DNA of 64,000 nt from Rufibacter radiotolerans (GTDB lineage Bacteria > Bacteroidota > Bacteroidia > Cytophagales > Hymenobacteraceae), in contig NZ_CP010777.1 of assembly GCF_001078055.1 (NCBI RefSeq), forward strand, positions 3,997,001 to 4,061,000, read 5' to 3'. The position numbers were made by a program, and so were the translations under genes. Under the pieces are notes generated by a model. The model ran no database searches. It saw nothing but the letters and a program-made list of their open reading frames with translations, and was not told the origin of the DNA. Shown here one piece after another: positions 1-7,088 of the stretch. The stretch's first letter is position 1. Every line of letters begins with the position of its first letter.

Positions 1-285
1 GCCTTTGCCGAACGTGCCCCAAGGCTCAATCACGGCGTTCTTCAATCCCCAGGAGGTTAGCTTGTCTTTGGCCCATTGGTTGGCCTTGGCCAGCCCGGTA
101 GAGCCCGAAAGACGGGGCCCGTTCACGTCTGTGAGGTAGAAGGCAATGTCCATTACCTGAGACTTATTGAGGCCTTCCTGGCGGATTTTCTCCACCACGG
201 CCGCATCTAAGGGCTCTACGGTTTGGGCAACCCCGGGCAAAGCCAGAAAGGACGCGCCCAGTAAAATTAAAAACGCTTTGTTCAT
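1..285 (-). CDS. M28-family metallopeptidase, N-terminal part (cut by window edge)
   Basis: Seen: the first 95 codons of a minus-strand gene whose ATG is at 285 and which runs off the left edge. Residues 1-21 form a signal peptide (Lys followed by a hydrophobic run ending in VAQ), so the product is exported. The following segment contains YLTDVNGPRLSGS and later ANQWAKDKL, a stretch I know from the N-terminus of large Bacteroidota M28 aminopeptidases of roughly 500 residues. The zinc ligands lie outside the window, so catalytic competence cannot be judged. Inferred role: periplasmic or secreted peptide degradation. A related M20 fold is the main alternative. Confidence 0.75.
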   Translation of the reverse strand, partial: MNKAFLILLGASFLALPGVAQTVEPLDAAVVEKIRQEGLNKSQVMDIAFYLTDVNGPRLSGSTGLAKANQWAKDKLTSWGLKNAVIEPWGTFGKG

Positions 286-377
286 GAGTGTGTTTGTTTG
301 TAGTGGTGGAATGGGGAATGAAAAAGAGCACCGGCGCCCCGGTTCTCTCATTAGTAGCCTGATGGGGAAAAGAATTA

Positions 378-971
378 CTAACGGTCTGTTCTAAGGTAGC
401 AATTTTCCAGTTGATAGTGCCCGGGCTTGGTGATGCGGTAGACTTCCAGGCAGGTCCAGCGGCTGCCGGATCGCTCTGAGTGGAAATGCCGTTTTACCAG
501 CACCAGGTTTTTCTTGAGGAGCACAATGGGGTAAGAATAGGCGTAATAGGTGGCCGGGGCCAGGCTTAGCTGCTGAAGCACCATGATGTTCTCAGGGAAA
601 TCCTCTTGGGTCCATTCAAACTTATCTTGCTTTCTCAGGCGGTTTTTGATGTGCGCGAAGTCCTGCTTGGAGAGCTTGTAGTCAAGCCTCAGCATTGGGC
701 CCGCCCCAAACCACCCTTGCCGGGCCATGATCCTGGACTCGTCTGAGAAATTCACCTTGGCCAGAAGCGAGTCATTTAAATAAACATCGGCCAGCGGAAC
801 CGGAAGAATAGTCTTGTCTACCCGGTTATGCTGCCCGGCCTGCTCAGACAGGTAGCGCAGGAAATCCTTTACCACCTGCGCTTCGGTTCTGGGGGCCTGC
901 GCCCACGCGCCGGAAGTGGCACCAAACAAAAAGCAGAAGAAAAGGAAAAAAGATAAAAGCTTGAAGCGCAT
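378..971 (-). CDS. Secreted protein of unknown function
   Basis: I do not recognise a family. The 197-residue product starts MRFKLLSFFLFF, and a hydrophobic segment ends at GAWAQ, giving a clear signal peptide, so it is probably periplasmic or on the outer membrane. The mature part is mixed alpha/beta in character and rich in Tyr, Leu and Lys (for example PATYYAYSYPIVLLKK), with a Cys near residue 170 and another near the C-terminus that could form a disulfide. In-frame ATGs at 995 and 1022 would add residues before the signal peptide; 971 gives the best signal sequence. The next gene upstream on the strand ends at 1096, with a PAL36 hairpin between, so it probably has its own transcript. Confidence 0.65.
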   Translation of the reverse strand: MRFKLLSFFLFFCFLFGATSGAWAQAPRTEAQVVKDFLRYLSEQAGQHNRVDKTILPVPLADVYLNDSLLAKVNFSDESRIMARQGWFGAGPMLRLDYKLSKQDFAHIKNRLRKQDKFEWTQEDFPENIMVLQQLSLAPATYYAYSYPIVLLKKNLVLVKRHFHSERSGSRWTCLEVYRITKPGHYQLENCYLRTDR

Positions 972-1055
972 GGGGTTAGCAAAGGGGAATTTCATGTACA
1001 ATATCTTAAAATCTGGCATCAATCACAAACCCGCCGCCCGTACCGTCTTGGGTAC

Positions 1056-1091
1056 GTTTTAGGCCTGTTTTGGCAAAAACGGCCTTAAAAC
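1056..1091. repeat. PAL36 copy 1 (36-bp palindromic repeat)
   Basis: Family definition: left arm GTTTTAGGCCTG, tip TTTTCCGGAAAA, right arm CAGGCCTAAAAC. This copy has the tip TTTTGGCAAAAA and the right arm CGGCCTTAAAAC, so the stem has a slip. It begins 4 nt past the stop of the PAP2-like gene, as read on the minus strand. Confidence 0.85.
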
Positions 1092-1095
1092 AGAA

Positions 1096-1716
1096 TTACA
1101 GAGCCACGCCCCAAAGGCTGATGCCTAGCATAAACCCCAGAAAGAAACCGGTATAGACCTGCTTGGTGGTGTGGGCCCCCAGGGCCAGGCGCGCGGAGAT
1201 GACGGCGCCACTAATGACCAGCACCGCAATGACCGGGTACAGCAGATAGGTCTCGGGGAGCCAGCTGTGCAGAAGCACCAGCAACCCCAGCACCCCTCCC
1301 AATCCCATGCTGTGCGCGCTTATTTTCCAGAACTGATTAATCACCAAGGTAAGATATACCGAGGCCGTGATCACGCCCATGATCATCCAGAAGAGGTAAT
1401 CAAAGAAAGACATCCTGAAGAACAGCACCGTGAGCACTGTGTAGCAGACGGCGGCCACGGCCAGGGGCCAGCGGCGGTCGGTGCGGGCGTCCAGGGTGAG
1501 CGAGGCCACAAATCCGGCCTGCTGCAGGATAAGCGTACCAAACACCGGCAAGAGAAATGTGAGAATGAACACCAGCACCACAATCAGCCGCCGGCCTGCG
1601 GGCGGGTAGGCAAACACCTCCGGCGGCAGGTAGTACAGCAGCAGCACAAACAGGTAGGTGGGCAGCAGCAACGGGTGAAAAAGCACGGAAAGCACCGTTG
1701 CGAGACGAGGATTCAC
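1096..1716 (-). CDS. PAP2-like integral membrane protein
   Basis: A 206-residue protein made almost entirely of hydrophobic segments (about six). The C-terminal half holds KISAHSMGLGG and, after a membrane segment, ARLALGAHTTKQVYTG. These resemble the last two motifs of the PAP2 phosphatase superfamily (a His in the SGH-like motif, and an R-x5-H pattern). The first PAP2 motif (Lys-x6-Arg-Pro) is not clear; DARTDRRWPLA near residue 77 takes its place. It may act on lipid pyrophosphates in the inner membrane, or be a non-catalytic relative. The start at 1716 directly follows an AT-rich repeat block on the coding strand. Confidence 0.6.
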   Translation of the reverse strand: MNPRLATVLSVLFHPLLLPTYLFVLLLYYLPPEVFAYPPAGRRLIVVLVFILTFLLPVFGTLILQQAGFVASLTLDARTDRRWPLAVAAVCYTVLTVLFFRMSFFDYLFWMIMGVITASVYLTLVINQFWKISAHSMGLGGVLGLLVLLHSWLPETYLLYPVIAVLVISGAVISARLALGAHTTKQVYTGFFLGFMLGISLWGVAL

Positions 1717-1842
1717 TTATTAATTAAGAATTAAGAATTAATAATTAAGATTTGGCGCTCAGTTGGGCTGACTCCAGTTATCTACAGGCACTCTTACGTT
1801 GATCATACTTATATAAAATTCTTAATTCCTGATTCTTAATTG
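1717..1842. repeat. Inverted pair of degenerate TTAAGAA heptamer blocks
   Basis: Left block 1717-1750 is built from TTAAGAA-like 7-mers (TTAAGAA, TTAAGAA, TTAATAA, TTAAGAT). Right block 1816-1842 carries the reverse complement units (TTCTTAATT twice). The two blocks flank about 65 bp of ordinary sequence between the start of the PAP2-like gene and the end of rpoN. The arrangement recurs with other units at 3431-3552, 12026-12235 and 24343-24650. Confidence 0.6.
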
Positions 1843-1855
1843 CTCGCTTCGCGAG

Positions 1856-3334
1856 CTATAGTTCTTTGCGAAGGCGGGCCACGGGGATATTGAGCTGCTC
1901 ACGGTACTTGGCCACGGTGCGGCGGGCAATGTTATAGCCTTTCTCATTGAGCATCTTTTCAATCTTGTCATCAGAGAGGGGCTTGCGCTTGTTCTCGGCC
2001 TCAATAATGTCTTTGAGAATGGATTTCACCTCGCGGCTGCTGGCGTCCTCGCCGGCATCGGTGGCAATGCCCTCAGAGAAGAAGAACTTTAAGGGAATGA
2101 TCCCGAACTCAGTCTGCACACTTTTGCTGTTGGCCACCCGGCTCACCGTGGAGATATCCATGCCAATGTCCTCGGCGATATCCTTGAGGATCATGGGCTT
2201 GAGCTTGCTCTCATCGCCTTCCAGGAAATAGTCATACTGGCGGCGTAGAATGGCTTCCATGGTACGCAGCAAGGTGTTCTGGCGCTGCTTGATGGCATCA
2301 ATAAACCATTTGGCGGCATCCAGTTTCTGCTTGACAAACGTGACCGTCTCCTTGAGTTTCTTGTCGGTTTTGGCGCTTTTGTCATAGGCGTCAAACATAT
2401 CGGCGTAGGAGCGGGAAATGCGCAGGTCTGGGGCGTTACGCGCATTCAAAGAAAGCTGCAGTTGCCCGTCTTCATTGGTGATGATGAAGTCTGGGATCAC
2501 GTACTGGATGCGGGTGGCACCGCCGGTTCCGCCGGGCTTGGGGTTGAGCTTGAGAATCAGGTCAATGGCGGCCTTTAGCTCATGGTCTTCCAGTTCCAGC
2601 TTCTGCTGTATCTTGCTGTAGTGTTTCTTGGTGAACTCGTCAAAGGTCTCCTGAATGATTTGCTCGGCTACCTCGGTCACCTCATCGGGCTCGCGGCGCT
2701 CCAGTTGCAGCAAGAGGCACTCCTGCAGGTCACGGGCGGCAATGCCGGGCGGGTCAAAGGCCTGTATGCGGCGCAGCACGTCTTCTATCTCCTGCTCAGA
2801 GGCTTCTATGTTCTGGGAAAAGGCCAGGTCATTGGAGATGGCCTGCAGGTCACGGCGTATGTAGCCGTCCTGGTCAATGGAGCCAATGAGCTGCTCGCCA
2901 ATGGCCAATTGCTTCTCGTTGAGGTTCAGGAACCCCAGCTGGTCCATGAGGGCATCGGTGAGGGAGCCGGTGAACGCGATGGGCATTTCGCGGTCCTCTT
3001 CCTCGCCGGGACCATCGCCCTGCATTTTGTAGCCGGCAATCTCGTCGTCGTTGAGGTAGTCCTCTATGTTCACGTCATCGTCGTCGCGGCGGGCCTCCTC
3101 CTCGGCAAAGTCATCCTCGGTGTTGTCGAAATCGTCATCGGCATCACTGCTGGAATCATCGTTGTCGGTAGGCTCATCGGCGGTATCGCCTTCCTCCAGG
3201 GCAGGGTTTACCTCCAGCTCTTCTTTGATGCGGGCCTCCAATTCTGCGGTAGGCACCTGCAACAGTTTAATGAACTGAATCTGCTGCGGCGACAGCTTCT
3301 GCGATAAAAGTTGTTTTAAGTCAAGTCTCTGCAT
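1856..3334 (-). CDS. rpoN: RNA polymerase sigma-54 factor
   Basis: A 492-residue protein with the full sigma-54 plan. Region I (residues 1-50) is Gln/Leu-rich (LKQLLSQKLSPQQIQF). A very acidic linker follows at about 50-115. The core-binding region follows, then a helix-turn-helix around 380-405 (DIAEDIGMDISTVSR). The C-terminal RpoN box ARRTVAKYRE, from residue 470, contacts the -24 promoter element. It directs core polymerase to -24/-12 promoters and needs AAA+ activators; no activator gene is in this window. A TAACTTTG box with an upstream TTG lies 38-73 nt before the ATG. Confidence 0.96.
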   Translation of the reverse strand: MQRLDLKQLLSQKLSPQQIQFIKLLQVPTAELEARIKEELEVNPALEEGDTADEPTDNDDSSSDADDDFDNTEDDFAEEEARRDDDDVNIEDYLNDDEIAGYKMQGDGPGEEEDREMPIAFTGSLTDALMDQLGFLNLNEKQLAIGEQLIGSIDQDGYIRRDLQAISNDLAFSQNIEASEQEIEDVLRRIQAFDPPGIAARDLQECLLLQLERREPDEVTEVAEQIIQETFDEFTKKHYSKIQQKLELEDHELKAAIDLILKLNPKPGGTGGATRIQYVIPDFIITNEDGQLQLSLNARNAPDLRISRSYADMFDAYDKSAKTDKKLKETVTFVKQKLDAAKWFIDAIKQRQNTLLRTMEAILRRQYDYFLEGDESKLKPMILKDIAEDIGMDISTVSRVANSKSVQTEFGIIPLKFFFSEGIATDAGEDASSREVKSILKDIIEAENKRKPLSDDKIEKMLNEKGYNIARRTVAKYREQLNIPVARLRKEL

Positions 3335-3371
3335 AGGTCAAAGCACCGGGTCCTATAAGCGCGGACTAGGC

Positions 3372-3407
3372 CAAAGTTATGGTTTTTTACTACCGCTTTG
3401 CAAAAAA
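3372..3407 (-). promoter_or_regulatory. Putative Bacteroidota promoter of rpoN
   Basis: Read on the minus strand, a TTG (3401-3403) within a T-rich run is followed after 21 nt by TAACTTTG (3372-3379), matching the Bacteroidota -33/-7 pattern TTG...TAnnTTTG. It lies about 40 nt upstream of the rpoN ATG. Pattern match only. Confidence 0.5.
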
Positions 3408-3430
3408 GGTTAATCGCGGCGGGGCGCGAG

Positions 3431-3552
3431 GCAGCAAGTAGCAGGTATCAGGTAGCAAGACTCTTCTTTTAAATTAATTTTTTGCTACTTGCTGCTTACT
3501 TTTGCAAAGGCGAAAAGTACGTGCAACCTGGTACGTGCTACCAGATACGAGA
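3431..3552. repeat. Inverted AGTAGCA-type heptamer blocks upstream of asnS
   Basis: GCAGCAAGTAGCA at 3431-3443 is repeated perfectly in inverted form at 3483-3495. The left block continues in 7-nt steps (AGCAAGT, AGCAGGT, ATCAGGT, AGCAAGA). A third degenerate block (ACCTGGTACGTGC, then TACCAGATACG) at about 3523-3550 runs up to the asnS start. The asnS promoter candidate lies inside the element. Confidence 0.55.
3497..3504 (+). promoter_or_regulatory. Putative -7 promoter box of asnS
   Basis: TACTTTTG fits TAnnTTTG and lies 54 nt before the asnS ATG, just after the right arm of the heptamer inverted repeat. No convincing -33 TTG at 18-21 nt spacing. Confidence 0.35.
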
Positions 3553-3558
3553 AACAAC

Positions 3559-4947
3559 ATGAAACGAATTAAAGTAAACGCATTGCTCAAGACGCCCGCC
3601 AGCGGGCAGGAAGTGTTGGTAAAAGGTTGGGTGCGCACCAAGCGCGGCAACAAGTACGTCACCTTTATTGCCGTGAATGACGGCTCTACCATCAACAACA
3701 TACAGGTGGTGGCAGACATGACCCTGTTCACAGATGAGGGGTTGCGTGACGTTACCACCGGGGCAAGCGTTTCTGTGCTGGGTACGTTGGTGGAAAGCCA
3801 GGGCAAAGGCCAGACCGTAGAGATTCAGGCCAAAGCCATTGAAGTATTAGGCACCGCCGACCCGGAGACCTACCCTCTGCAGAAGAAAGGCCACTCGCTG
3901 GAGTTCCTGCGTGAGATTGCCCACCTGCGCCCCCGCACCAACACGTTTGGCGCGGTCCTGCGCATTCGGCATGCCATGGCCTACGCCATTCACCGCTATT
4001 TCAACCACAACGGGTTCTTTTACATTCATACGCCCATCATCACAGCCTCAGACGCCGAGGGTGCGGGCCAGATGTTCAGGGTAACCACCCTGGACCCCAT
4101 CAACCCACCGCGTACCGACGAAGGTACCCCTGACTTCTCTGAGGATTTCTTTGGCCGCTCCACTAACCTGACCGTCTCTGGTCAGCTGGAGGGTGAGGTT
4201 TGCGCCATGGCCCTGTCTGAGATCTATACCTTCGGCCCTACCTTTAGGGCAGAGAACTCCAACACCAGCCGCCACCTGGCGGAATTCTGGATGGTGGAGC
4301 CGGAGATGGCTTTCTATGAGTTAGAAGATAACATGGACCTGGCCGAGGATTTCCTGCGTTACCTGGTGCGCTACGCCCTGGACCACTGCCCGGATGACCT
4401 CCAGTTCCTGAACGACATGTATGACAAGGAGCTGCTGGACCGCCTGGCCTTTGTGGTGGAGAACGATTTCCAGCGCCTGACCTACTCAGAGGCCGTGGCC
4501 ATTCTCATTGACGCCAAGCAGAAGTTTGAGTACAAAGTGGAATGGGGCACCGACCTGCAGAGTGAGCACGAGCGCTACCTGGTAGAGAAGCACTTCAAGA
4601 AACCGGTGATTTTGACCAACTACCCTAAAGACATCAAGTCTTTCTACATGAAGCTCAATGATGACAACCAGACCGTGCGCGCCATGGACGTGTTGTTCCC
4701 GGGTATTGGCGAGATCATTGGCGGCTCGCAGCGCGAGGACAACTATGAGAAGCTGGTGAAACGCATGCAGGAAATGCACATCCCTGAAAAGGAGATGTCG
4801 TGGTACCTGGATACCCGCCGCTTTGGTTCTGTGCCGCACAGCGGCTTCGGGTTGGGTTTTGAGCGTCTGCTTTTGTTTGTGACCGGTATGGGCAATATCA
4901 GAGACGTGATTCCTTTCCCACGCTACCCTAAGAGTGCAGACTTTTAA
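3559..4947 (+). CDS. asnS: Asparagine-tRNA ligase
   Basis: This class IIb aminoacyl-tRNA synthetase charges tRNA-Asn in the cytoplasm. It has 462 residues, close to the usual bacterial length. The N-terminal OB-fold anticodon domain (about 1-110) includes [16 protein letters not shown]. The catalytic domain shows class II motif 2 ([21 protein letters not shown]) and motif 3 ([10 protein letters not shown]) near the C-terminus. An in-frame ATG at 3502 would add 19 residues derived from repeat [13 protein letters not shown] at 3559 is the family start. It is a single gene followed by a 638-bp non-coding stretch. Confidence 0.97.
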   Translation: MKRIKVNALLKTPASGQEVLVKGWVRTKRGNKYVTFIAVNDGSTINNIQVVADMTLFTDEGLRDVTTGASVSVLGTLVESQGKGQTVEIQAKAIEVLGTADPETYPLQKKGHSLEFLREIAHLRPRTNTFGAVLRIRHAMAYAIHRYFNHNGFFYIHTPIITASDAEGAGQMFRVTTLDPINPPRTDEGTPDFSEDFFGRSTNLTVSGQLEGEVCAMALSEIYTFGPTFRAENSNTSRHLAEFWMVEPEMAFYELEDNMDLAEDFLRYLVRYALDHCPDDLQFLNDMYDKELLDRLAFVVENDFQRLTYSEAVAILIDAKQKFEYKVEWGTDLQSEHERYLVEKHFKKPVILTNYPKDIKSFYMKLNDDNQTVRAMDVLFPGIGEIIGGSQREDNYEKLVKRMQEMHIPEKEMSWYLDTRRFGSVPHSGFGLGFERLLLFVTGMGNIRDVIPFPRYPKSADF

Positions 4948-5585
4948 GGAGGTATTAGTAGTACCTATTAGTTCATACACTGCCTCGCTGCCAACCGCAA
5001 CGGGGCAGTTCTGTTTTAGGCTTGTTTTATAGAAATCAGGCTTAAAACGCAGGTGAGGGCCTAAGCCAAACAGACTGCATTCTAGATTTCTCTCTTCTGG
5101 CTTATTCTGCCCTCAGCACCTTTCATGATCCCCTGAAGTGCCTGCCTTATTTATTCGGAAATAATCCTAATTTTCCTGCCTGTTTTCAGGAAGGAAGATC
5201 CTGCGCAAATATCTTAACATTACAATATAACTATGTTGTAATATTATTTGCTTTTTCTCTCACTTAAATCATTGACGGCACCGCCAGAAAATATTCACTT
5301 GCAAAGGGTTAGCTCATAAAACTTGGCAAAACCACAGGTGCTTATAAATTTTTTCATAAAAACCCACTTTAAACCCAATCAAAGGCTAAAAACTACCGTA
5401 TAGATTGGCTACGGCCTTCCTGATTCTGAGGATATTAACCCCTTAGAACGAATTAGCAGACCTTAAATTTTACAAATTCTTAACTTTAAAATTATTTTTT
5501 TTCTTAACATTTTGGATTGTTCCAAAAATGTCTTTTAATTTACAACACCAAACAAACAAACTAACATCAAAATAACTCAAATCCT
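4948..5585. other. 638-bp gene-free, AT-rich region
   Basis: It holds a PAL36 copy at 5013-5048 and an inverted repeat at 5219-5242 (ATTACAA and TTGTAAT, 10 nt apart). The last 150 bp are very AT-rich and lead into the Lys/Glu-rich protein gene. A candidate promoter for that gene is TTG at 5517-5519 with TAATTTAC at 5536-5543. I see no ORF worth calling and no tRNA. Confidence 0.6.
5013..5048. repeat. PAL36 copy 2
   Basis: Left arm GTTTTAGGCTTG and right arm CAGGCTTAAAAC, with tip TTTTATAGAAAT. It lies 66 nt after the asnS stop. Confidence 0.8.
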
Positions 5586-6077
5586 ATGCTAACACGTCTA
5601 CTTCTTTTAGTGTTTATGTTTGCCATGTTATCAGGCACTTCCTTTGCTCAAAGTGCAACTCAAACTCAGAAAGAGCGCATTGCTCAGATGAAAGAGAAAG
5701 AAAAAGAACGCAAAGAACTGGCTAAGCAAAAAGAGAAAGAGCGTAATGAACTGGCCAAGCAAAAGCAAATAGCCCGCGAAGCGGAACTGGATGCTAAATA
5801 TGCCGCCCTTGATGAGGCTATGTTCCAGAAAGAAAGCGCCAGAAAAGAAGCTGAGAAAGCAAGAGCCATTGCTTTGAAAGAGAAAGAGCAAGAGAAAAAA
5901 GCGGCCATGAAAGAGAAAGCCATGGCCATGAAAGAGAAAGAGAAAATGGCTAAGTTGGCCATGAAAGAAAAAGAAGAAGCTAGAAAGCTGGCCGCCGAAG
6001 AGCGTGCCCTGGCTTTGAAAGAGAAAGCAGAAGCCCGTAAAATATCTAACGTAAGGGTTGCCTCTAACATCAAGTAG
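5586..6077 (+). CDS. Secreted Lys/Glu/Ala-rich helical protein of unknown function
   Basis: A 163-residue protein with a clear signal peptide (MLTRLLLLVFMFAML, cut near SFAQS). The mature chain from about residue 24 to 150 is almost wholly Lys, Glu, Ala, Arg, Met and Leu in short repeats (KEKEKERKELAKQ, AMKEKAMAMKEKEK, LALKEKAEARK). It has no Pro or Gly, so it should form one long charged helix or coiled coil. It is net basic. It ends NVRVASNIK. No enzymatic motif is visible. A periplasmic structural or polyanion-binding role is possible but unsupported. A perfect 30-bp palindromic terminator follows, and the long AT-rich upstream region suggests a strong independent promoter. Confidence 0.75.
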   Translation: MLTRLLLLVFMFAMLSGTSFAQSATQTQKERIAQMKEKEKERKELAKQKEKERNELAKQKQIAREAELDAKYAALDEAMFQKESARKEAEKARAIALKEKEQEKKAAMKEKAMAMKEKEKMAKLAMKEKEEARKLAAEERALALKEKAEARKISNVRVASNIK

Positions 6078-6100
6078 TCCTTCTACTATATTTTGACAAC

Positions 6101-6130
6101 AGGAAGAGCCCGCAATTGCGGGCTCTTCCT
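6101..6130. terminator. Perfect 30-bp palindromic terminator
   Basis: AGGAAGAGCCCGCAA is followed directly by its exact reverse complement, ending at 6130. It lies 23 nt after the stop of the Lys/Glu-rich gene and abuts a PAL36 copy whose arm starts GTTTC. Confidence 0.75.
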
Positions 6131-6164
6131 GTTTCAGGCCCGTTTTCCTAAAAACAGGCTTGAC
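6131..6164. repeat. PAL36 copy 3
   Basis: Left arm GTTTCAGGCCCG, tip TTTTCCTAAAAA, right arm CAGGCTTGAC (degenerate end). It starts at the base after the 30-bp palindrome. Confidence 0.75.
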
Positions 6165-6357
6165 TTTTACTGCTGCATTTGCAGGGGTTTTAAGAGCCAG
6201 AAAAGCCGTGGCTCACCGCTATGGCCGTTCGTCACCAAGCTGCTTTCACAAGGGCAAAGCATACGTTGAAAGCTGTCTGGATAAGCAGTATTTCCCCAGG
6301 CTCTTTTTTTCAGGTTCATTAGTTGTCATACAAGTTCTGTTTCAAAGGCGAGCAAGC

Positions 6358-6393
6358 GTTTCAAGGCTGTTTTCCGTAAAACAGGGGAAAAAC
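6358..6393. repeat. PAL36 copy 4
   Basis: GTTTCAAGGCTG, tip TTTTCCGTAAAA, right arm CAGGGGAAAAAC. It ends 9 nt before the ATG of the DUF4252 gene, so the hairpin may sit in the 5' leader. Confidence 0.75.
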
Positions 6394-6402
6394 AGAATTT
6401 TT

Positions 6403-6978
6403 ATGCACTACCTTCCTTCCCGCTTCTCCCCTAAAGCTATTCTACCTGGTTGGGCGCTTGCCTTGGTCATGGCTGTTTTATATGTGCTACCAAGCTGCAG
6501 CACCACCAGCAACCTGCCGCCGGCCCAAACCACGGTAGACTTTTACCAGAAATATAAAAATGAGGCAGGTTTTAAAGGCACCACGCTACCCGTGGGGTTG
6601 GTGACCCGCTACCTCCTGCCCAAAGACGCGGATACCACCGTGCGGGCCGCCCTGGCCAACATCACCTCTATGCGGGTGCTGTCGTTCACGCCCACCAACC
6701 GAAAGGCACAGCGGCTGCTGGACCACGGCCTTACCCAGGAACTGGACCAGGTATTGACCAAAGAAAACTACGAGAACCTGCCGGTGGTTCTGGATAACCC
6801 GGGCGCCTTGCAGTTCAGGATGCGCACCGCCCAGGAGCAGGTGCAGGAAATAGTGGGCTACCGCAAATACGGCAACTCCTTTCTCATGCTGCAGATCAAT
6901 GGCCGCTTTACCCGCCGGCAGGTGGAACAGATGCTCCAGAAGATAGACCCCGAGATTTTCCTGCCGCTACTGGGATAA
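6403..6978 (+). CDS. DUF4252 lipoprotein
   Basis: A 191-residue product. The N-terminal hydrophobic segment ends in a lipobox (VLPSC at about residue 32), so it is a lipoprotein. From about residue 45 (FYQKYKNEAGFKG) to 185 it follows the DUF4252 pattern. A stretch with RVLSFTPTN is followed by the YENLPVVLDN region, then the C-terminal FLMLQINGRFTRRQVEQML, which parallels the final strand and helix of the domain. The function of the family is unknown. The start at 6403 is chosen because anything further upstream would be translated PAL36 and other repeat DNA. Confidence 0.75.
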   Translation: MHYLPSRFSPKAILPGWALALVMAVLYVLPSCSTTSNLPPAQTTVDFYQKYKNEAGFKGTTLPVGLVTRYLLPKDADTTVRAALANITSMRVLSFTPTNRKAQRLLDHGLTQELDQVLTKENYENLPVVLDNPGALQFRMRTAQEQVQEIVGYRKYGNSFLMLQINGRFTRRQVEQMLQKIDPEIFLPLLG

Positions 6979-7013
6979 GAAAGCCAAGATAACCTGAAGA
7001 AAGCCCTTTACAT

Positions 7014-7067
7014 GCGAAACCCGTTTTGGGCCTGTTTTCCGGAAAACAGGCCCAAAACGGGTTTCGC
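7014..7067. repeat. PAL36 copy 5, extended to a perfect 54-bp palindrome
   Basis: The core 7023-7058 has arms GTTTTGGGCCTG and CAGGCCCAAAAC around TTTTCCGGAAAA. Nine further bases on each side (GCGAAACCC and GGGTTTCGC) continue the pairing. It lies between two converging genes that end at 6978 and 7089, so a two-way terminator role is plausible. Confidence 0.9.
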
Positions 7068-7088
7068 CTTTTCTTGGTTGTTCCTTCC

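Larger units (their letters stand above)
6078..6402. other. 325-bp intergenic region with terminator and repeats
   Basis: It contains a perfect palindrome (6101-6130) and two PAL36 copies (6131-6164 and 6358-6393). Around 6219-6247 is a segment (CTATGGCCGTTCG, then CACCAAGCTGCTTTC) similar to part of the GTCATCCTGA element at about 21747-21776. An open frame crosses part of it but is repeat-derived. Confidence 0.6.

Noticed and set aside
2582..3307. 241-residue open frame opposite to rpoN
   Set aside because: It lies wholly inside rpoN on the other strand and its product has the Leu/Val-rich look of a shadow frame. Similar long shadows at 16184-17065 (ACMSD) and 56744-57622 (TPR gene) were rejected likewise.
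6160..6402. 81-residue N-terminal extension of the DUF4252 protein
   Set aside because: It would translate repeat DNA, including a PAL36, and would place the lipobox far inside the chain.
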